A DNA stretch of 10,960 nucleotides from Cytophagaceae bacterium (GTDB taxonomy: Bacteria; Bacteroidota; Bacteroidia; Cytophagales; Spirosomataceae), in contig JAIXRT010000107.1 of NCBI GenBank assembly GCA_027485075.1, positions 1 through 10,960 of the forward strand, read 5' to 3'. The translations under genes and the position numbers were made by a program. The notes under the pieces are model-generated. The model was not told where the DNA came from. It saw nothing but the letters and a program-made list of their open reading frames with translations, and made no database searches. Below are positions 7,514 to 10,960 of this stretch, piece after piece (within the stretch, counting starts at the first letter, position 1; each line of letters starts with the position of its first letter).

Positions 7514-8086
7514 ATGGTAGGATTAATTCTGGCCGCAGGGGCCTCTTCACGTTTAGGGGAAGCGAAACAATTATTAGTTTATCAAGGCCAAAGCCTGTTA
7601 GAGCGATCTATACGTCTTGCGTTTTCGGTGTGCCAGGAGGTTTTGGTTTGCCTAGGGGCTGAAGTGGAGCAGTCGAGTACCATTATTAATAATTTAAAAA
7701 AGGAGTTTCCCAACCTGACTTTTGTTCAAGTGGAACATTGGGAAAAAGGGATGGGGGAGTCACTAGCTGTAGGACTTAAGGCGGTGGATATCTCGCGGGA
7801 TGTATTGGTTTTGTTATGTGATTTGCCTTTTTTGACATCTTCTCATTTGAAGAATATAACGTCATTGGCAAATCCAGATCGAGCCATTGTAGCCTCATTT
7901 CAAGGCGTTAATTCTCCTCCTGTATTAATTCCGCAAGCGCTACGGCCTTTATTTAATCATTGGAGTGGTGATCAAGGTTTAGGTAAATTTTGGCGGCAGA
8001 ATCCCATGCTCTGTGAGATCGTTCACTTTTCAGATAAATTCAGGGATGTGGATGTTCCGGAGGATCGGAAGTATTGGGGGATATGA
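7514..8086 (+). CDS. MobA-like NTP transferase, probable molybdenum cofactor cytidylyltransferase (MocA-type)
   Basis: This 190-aa protein is a GT-A-fold nucleotidyltransferase. It has the N-terminal nucleotide-binding motif LILAAGASSRLG with K18 (4-18), GMGESLAVGL (79-88), the metal-binding CDLPF with D103, SGDQGLG (151-157, equivalent to the GDxGxR region) and DVDVPED (178-184). MocA-type enzymes attach CMP to molybdopterin, giving the MCD cofactor used by xanthine dehydrogenase-family enzymes, and this gene directly follows such an enzyme. Its ATG abuts the iorB stop (TAAATG, zero gap), indicating translational coupling. That context favours MocA over MobA, which makes the MGD form for DMSO reductase-type enzymes. 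It ends in TGA immediately followed by the repeat island, so TGA is a true stop in this genome. An XdhC-type sulfuration partner is not present in the window. Confidence 0.85.
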   Translation: MVGLILAAGASSRLGEAKQLLVYQGQSLLERSIRLAFSVCQEVLVCLGAEVEQSSTIINNLKKEFPNLTFVQVEHWEKGMGESLAVGLKAVDISRDVLVLLCDLPFLTSSHLKNITSLANPDRAIVASFQGVNSPPVLIPQALRPLFNHWSGDQGLGKFWRQNPMLCEIVHFSDKFRDVDVPEDRKYWGI

Positions 8087-8090
8087 AAGC

Positions 8091-8139
8091 TGGACGTTAG
8101 ACGCTAGACGTCAGACATTGGACATTAGACCTTAGACTG
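8091..8139. repeat. Heptamer tandem array 1 (seven YRGACNN units)
   Basis: Seven consecutive 7-nt units start 4 nt after the mocA-like stop: tggacgt, tagacgc, tagacgt, cagacat, tggacat, tagacct, tagactg. The core GAC is invariant, position 1 is T or C, position 2 is A or G, and the last two bases vary. The array runs in phase straight into the first palindromic hairpin. A 26-nt stretch (8098-8123) recurs with a single mismatch in array 2. No function is known to me. Confidence 0.85.
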
Positions 8140-8174
8140 TAGAGACGCGATACTTCGCGTCTTTTTTCTTTGGC
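8138..8174. repeat. 37-bp direct repeat, copy 1
   Basis: These 37 bases are identical to 8202-8238, with the copies starting 64 bp apart. The repeat includes TGTAG, a perfect 8-bp inverted repeat, a T run and a CTTTGGC tail. The identity extends past the hairpin on both sides, so this is a duplicated block and not just two similar terminators. Confidence 0.93.
8143..8167 (+). terminator. Terminator-like hairpin 1, downstream of the iorA-iorB-mocA operon
   Basis: AGACGCGA (8143-8150) and TCGCGTCT (8155-8162) pair perfectly around a TACT loop, and a T run continues to 8167. This is the form of a rho-independent terminator and it lies 57 nt after the mocA-like stop. The same hairpin occurs again at 8207-8226, so it may equally be part of a dispersed repeat that also ends transcription. 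Confidence 0.65.
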
Positions 8175-8201
8175 TGAAGCTCAAGGTATTTATATGTGAT
8201 T

Positions 8202-8238
8202 TGTAGAGACGCGATACTTCGCGTCTTTTTTCTTTGGC
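8202..8238. repeat. 37-bp direct repeat, copy 2
   Basis: This is the exact second copy of 8138-8174. Its last seven bases (CTTTGGC) also form most of the left arm of the inverted repeat at 8232-8260. The 27 bp between the copies (8175-8201) are unrelated to the repeat. Confidence 0.93.
8207..8231 (+). terminator. Terminator-like hairpin 2
   Basis: This is the same 8-bp stem and TACT loop as hairpin 1 (arms 8207-8214 and 8219-8226), followed by a T run to 8231. In tandem with hairpin 1 it would give a double terminator for readthrough from the molybdenum hydroxylase operon. Confidence 0.6.
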
Positions 8239-8260
8239 AAACCTTTCAGGATTGCCAAAG
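8232..8260. repeat. 9-bp inverted repeat (CTTTGGCAA / TTGCCAAAG)
   Basis: CTTTGGCAA at 8232-8240 pairs perfectly with TTGCCAAAG at 8252-8260 around an 11-nt loop. The left arm overlaps the tail of the second 37-bp repeat by 7 nt. It could be a hairpin in RNA or a protein-binding site in DNA. Confidence 0.75.
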
Positions 8261-8265
8261 TTTGA

Positions 8266-8279
8266 GGCGTTTTCACGCC
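8266..8279. repeat. Short GC hairpin (GGCGT / ACGCC)
   Basis: This is a five-bp perfect stem around TTTC. Read on the minus strand the loop is GAAA, a GNRA tetraloop. It is followed on the plus strand by a pyrimidine-rich stretch (8281-8294), giving a weak terminator-like appearance. Confidence 0.5.
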
Positions 8280-8293
8280 GATTCTTTTCTTCT

Positions 8294-8328
8294 TAGACAT
8301 TAGACGCTGGACGTCAGACATTGGACGA
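8294..8328. repeat. Heptamer tandem array 2 (five YRGACNN units)
   Basis: Five in-phase heptamers are present: tagacat, tagacgc, tggacgt, cagacat, tggacga. A sixth, degenerate unit (gagacgc) merges with the third palindrome. The middle units keep the same order as in array 1, so the two arrays are copies of one sequence and not independent low-complexity runs. Confidence 0.83.
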
Positions 8329-8351
8329 GAGACGCGAGGTATCACGTCTCT
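8328..8351. repeat. Third, diverged palindrome of the AGAGACGCGA family
   Basis: AGAGACGCGA (8328-8337) faces TCACGTCTCT (8342-8351) around GGTA: a 10-bp stem with one C-A mismatch. The left arm has the same AGAGACGCGA as hairpins 1 and 2, but the loop differs and no T run follows directly. Like hairpin 1, it sits directly after a heptamer array. Confidence 0.8.
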
Positions 8352-8403
8352 ACATCCTCCTATTTTTACCTAATATTTTTTCGGGTCTCTCCTCGAAATT
8401 TAT

Positions 8404-8411
8404 TACCTTTG
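8404..8411 (+). promoter_or_regulatory. Candidate Bacteroidota -7 box (TACCTTTG) for purL
   Basis: TACCTTTG is a perfect TAnnTTTG match, 48 nt before the GTG start of purL and just beyond the repeat island. The -33 position holds only a T-rich TTTTTTC stretch (8376-8382) in place of TTTG. Transcription would start about 8417-8420, giving a leader of roughly 40 nt. No riboswitch-like structure was seen in that short leader. Confidence 0.5.
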
Positions 8412-8459
8412 TGCCTTCTTGCGTCGATGCAAGTGCATTTCTTACTATAACAATTTATT

Positions 8460-10691
8460 GTGGAATCGATCGAAAGCTTACCTACCGTAGAAACAGCCAA
8501 AAAATTAGGTTTATTGCCAGAAGAATATGACCGTATTCAGGAAATTTTAGGCCGCAAGCCAAACTTTACTGAGTTGTCCATTTTCTCTGTCATGTGGTCT
8601 GAACACTGTAGTTACAAAAACTCTATTGTTTGGTTAAAGACCTTACCGAAAGATTCTCCACGTATGTTGGCCAAAGCCGGTGAAGAAAATGCAGGTTTAG
8701 TTGACCTAGGCGACGGTTTAGGCTGTGCTTTCAAAATTGAATCTCACAATCACCCTTCTGCTTTAGAACCTTATCAAGGTGCGGCAACGGGTGTGGGTGG
8801 TATCAACCGTGATATTTTCACGATGGGTGCACGTCCAATTGCTCAGTTAAATTCGTTGCGTTTTGGTAATATCGATCTGGCAAAAACCAAGTGGTTGGTG
8901 AAAGGTGTTGTTAAGGGAATTGGTGATTATGGGAATGCGTTTGGTATCCCAACGGTCGGTGGAGAGGTTCAGTTTGACGATTGTTATAATGTAAATCCAC
9001 TCGTAAATGCCTTTTCTGCAGGTATTTTGAAGGTGGGTACCCAAGCATCTGCCATTTCTTATGGGGTAGGCAATGGTGTATTTATCGTAGGATCTGCGAC
9101 AGGAAAGGACGGAATCGGAGGAGCGAGTTTTGCTTCGGAAGATATTACATCGAAATCATCTGAAAAATTGCCTGCGGTACAAGTAGGTGATCCTTTTCAA
9201 GAGAAATTATTATTAGAGGCTTCCTTGGAAATCATTGAAGCGGGTTGTGTGATTGGTATTCAAGACATGGGTGCGGCAGGTATTATCTGTTCAACGTCCG
9301 AAATGTCTGCCAAAGGAGAGCATGGAATGATCATCGATCTATCTAAAGTTCCTACTCGTCAAGCGAATATGAAGCCGTTTGAAATCTTATTATCTGAGGC
9401 GCAAGAACGTATGTTGATCGTTGTAGAAAAATGACGTGAAGCGGAGGCGAAGAAGATTTTTGATAAGTGGGATTTGAATTGTGAGCAAATTGGTACCGTA
9501 ACAGATACCAAACGTTTGGAATTCTATCAAGATGGTGTGTTAGTAGCAGACGTTCCTGCGGATGATTTGGTATTGGGCGGAGGCGCACCAGTATATCACC
9601 GGGAATACAAAGAGCCTGCTTACTTCCAAGAGTTCAAGAAATTTGACATTAATGCAGTTCAAGATATTCCAGCGTCAGAATTGCCAAAGGCATTGGATTT
9701 CTTAATGAATCACCCGAACATCGCTTCGAAGAAGTGGGTAGCGGAACAATATGATTCATCGATTGGTCGTGCGAATCGCAACACGAACGCACCTTCGGAT
9801 GCAGGCGTTGTCAAGGTTCACGGTTCAGATAAGTCAATTGTGATTACCGTAGATTGTAATTCGCGCTATGTGAATGCAGATCCTGAAGAAGGTTGTGCGA
9901 TGGCTGTTGCGGAGGCAGCACGTAACATTGTTTGTTCGGGAGGTTTGCCGGTGGCAATCACCAACTGCCTGAATTTTGGAAATCCGTACGTTCCAGAAGT
10001 GTACTGGCAATTTGTGGGTGCGATCAAAGGAATGAAGAAAGCGTGTGAAGCGTTCGAAACTCCGGTAACAGGTGGTAACGTGAGTTTCTATAACCAATCA
10101 TCGGATGAAGGTCCGGTGTTCCCGACGCCAACCATTGGTATGTTGGGTATTTTGGAGAAAGCTGAAAACAAGATGACCTTGGATTTCAAGGCTGAAGGAG
10201 ATTTAGTCTACTTAGTAGGGGAGTCAGTAAATGACATCGCATCTTCTGAGTTTTTATATTCATATCGTAAGGTGAAGGCGTCACCAGCACCGCATTTTGA
10301 TTTACCTACGGAACAATTGGTACAAAAAGGGATCTCCCAATTAATTGAAGCCAAATTAATCCAATCAGCACATGATGTGTCTGATGGTGGTGTATTAGTT
10401 ACACTTGCTGAGTCAGCTTTCCCGCGTGGATTAGGATTCGATGTGAAATCAGATGCGGGTATTCGTCAAGATGCGATGTGGTTTGGGGAAGCACAATCTC
10501 GTGTGATTGTATCGGTTGCTCCAGCGAAGAAAGCTGCTTTTGAAGCTCATTTAGCTGGATTAGGTATTAAATCTTCACAATTGGGTACGGTAAAAGGTAC
10601 CGATATGGTGGTGGATGGCCAAGTAGTAAGTTCATTAGCGAAAGCTTCAGGATCTTACTTTACGGCATTGGAAACAGCCTTAACGAAATAA
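8460..10691 (+). pseudogene. purL: Phosphoribosylformylglycinamidine synthase PurL, interrupted by in-frame TGA at codon 325
   Basis: PurL converts FGAR to FGAM in de novo purine synthesis, using ATP and ammonia from glutamine; the short (about 740-aa) form works with PurQ and PurS. The frame spans 743 codons, the expected length. The N-terminal part contains [12 protein letters not shown] with H49, [11 protein letters not shown] (94-104) and [20 protein letters not shown] (111-130). After the break come GCAMAVAEAARNIVCSGG, ITNCLNFGNP, TPVTGGNVSFYNQ and AHDVSDGG. The only lesion is TGA at 9432-9434, between ERMLIVVEK and REAEAKKIFDKWDL, where homologues usually have Gly; GGA to TGA is one change. 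Both sides share one reading frame, so no indel is involved. Gene callers would split it into 8460-9434 and a fragment beginning at TTG 9474. The start is GTG at 8460, because an in-frame TAA lies at 8448 and no ATG is available. Whether it is a true pseudogene, a readthrough gene or a sequence error is undecided. Confidence 0.85.
9432..9434 (+). other. In-frame TGA codon inside purL
   Basis: TGA follows GTAGAAAAA and precedes CGTGAAGCG. The next base is C, a context known to make UGA comparatively leaky. Neighbouring genes end properly in TGA (8084-8086 and 2926-2928 on the minus strand), so the genome uses TGA as stop. Confidence 0.95.
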
Positions 10692-10698
10692 TTTAAAG

Positions 10699-10960
10699 AT
10701 GAGCCGCTATGCACTGCAATTCGCTTATGATGGCGGCTCATTTCATGGATATCAAATCCAGCCGAATGCACCTAGTGTGCAAGCGGAATTAGAGGAAAAA
10801 TTAAGTCTTTTATTGGGAGAAACAGTTGCGATCACGGGAAGCGGTCGGACCGATACAGGTGTGCATGCCGCACATCAAATTGCGCATTTCGATACGTCAT
10901 TGGTCATCGATGACAATTTGATTTACCGCTTGAATCGTATGCTTTCTCCTGCGCTTACGG
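10699..10960 (+). CDS. truA: tRNA pseudouridine(38-40) synthase TruA (3' end outside window)
   Basis: The first 87 codons of TruA are visible. TruA converts uridines 38-40 in the anticodon arm of many tRNAs to pseudouridine. The N-terminus YALQFAYDGGSFHGYQIQPN (4-23) is the standard TruA opening, and the catalytic motif SGRTDTGVHA contains the nucleophile Asp52. The downstream HQIAHFDT and YRLNRML segments also fit the family. The ATG at 10699 lies 7 nt after the purL stop and is preceded by TTTAAAG, a Bacteroidota-like start region. The close spacing suggests co-transcription with purL, so nonsense polarity from the purL TGA could affect this gene. The rest of the protein lies beyond the window. 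Confidence 0.93.
   Translation, partial: MSRYALQFAYDGGSFHGYQIQPNAPSVQAELEEKLSLLLGETVAITGSGRTDTGVHAAHQIAHFDTSLVIDDNLIYRLNRMLSPALT

Noticed and set aside
8091..8328. CRISPR-like array
   Set aside because: Units are 7 nt, contiguous and degenerate, with no regular spacers and no cas genes in the window.
8321..8530. Short plus-strand frame across the end of the repeat island and the purL start
   Set aside because: It starts inside array 2, runs through the third palindrome and overlaps the start of purL in another frame; no recognisable protein features.
9432..9434. Selenocysteine codon or UGA reassigned to Gly or Trp
   Set aside because: Homologues usually carry Gly and not Cys at this position, and no obvious selenocysteine-insertion hairpin was recognised downstream. 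Other genes in the window end at TGA at the expected places, so reassignment is not supported.
9420..9480. Programmed frameshift or split purL encoded as two genuine genes
   Set aside because: The frame is identical on both sides, and the downstream part has only a TTG codon as possible early start, with no ribosome-binding site and with conserved sequence lying between the TGA and that TTG.

Overview
The window looks like a chromosomal segment of a Bacteroidota bacterium, most likely of the Cytophagales type. This placement rests on three things: promoter-like TAnnTTTG motifs, AT-rich gene starts with little Shine-Dalgarno character, and the gene families present (a PG_1098-type THUMP-like methyltransferase, a LolC/E-type permease, IorA/IorB-type molybdenum hydroxylase subunits). 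Genus cannot be fixed from sequence alone. Most genes are ordinary and intact; the unusual parts are the repeat island at 8091-8352 and an in-frame TGA in purL.

Layout. (1) 3-971, plus strand: the 3' part of a LolC/LolE/FtsX-like ABC permease. Its last 8 bp overlap the tail of the convergent gene. (2) 964-4774, minus strand: a compact five-gene operon read from 4774 downward. It encodes a SAM-dependent methyltransferase, an exported coiled-coil protein, a 93-aa membrane-associated protein, an SRPBCC-fold protein and a dicarboxylate/amino acid:cation symporter. Junctions are 19 nt, ATGA overlap, TAATG overlap and 8 nt. (3) 4846-8086, plus strand: a three-gene molybdenum hydroxylase operon with a 2Fe-2S small subunit, a Tat-exported molybdopterin large subunit and a MocA/MobA-like nucleotidyltransferase that probably matures the cofactor. 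(4) 8087-8459: a 373-bp non-coding island made of two heptamer tandem arrays, two identical 37-bp terminator-like repeats, a third diverged palindrome and two further hairpins. (5) 8460-10691: purL, complete in length and reading frame but interrupted by TGA at codon 325. (6) 10699 to the window end: the 5' part of truA.

How the genes work together. iorA, iorB and mocA form one functional unit: two enzyme subunits for a periplasmic molybdenum hydroxylase plus a cofactor-modifying enzyme. No FAD subunit, cytochrome c or XdhC is seen here. The minus-strand operon mixes a presumed RNA-modifying methyltransferase with envelope and transport genes, and no common pathway is evident. purL and truA are adjacent housekeeping genes. 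The purL TGA would abolish de novo purine synthesis unless it is an assembly error, is read through, or reflects a real auxotrophy. It is a substitution-type lesion, because the frame is identical on both sides.
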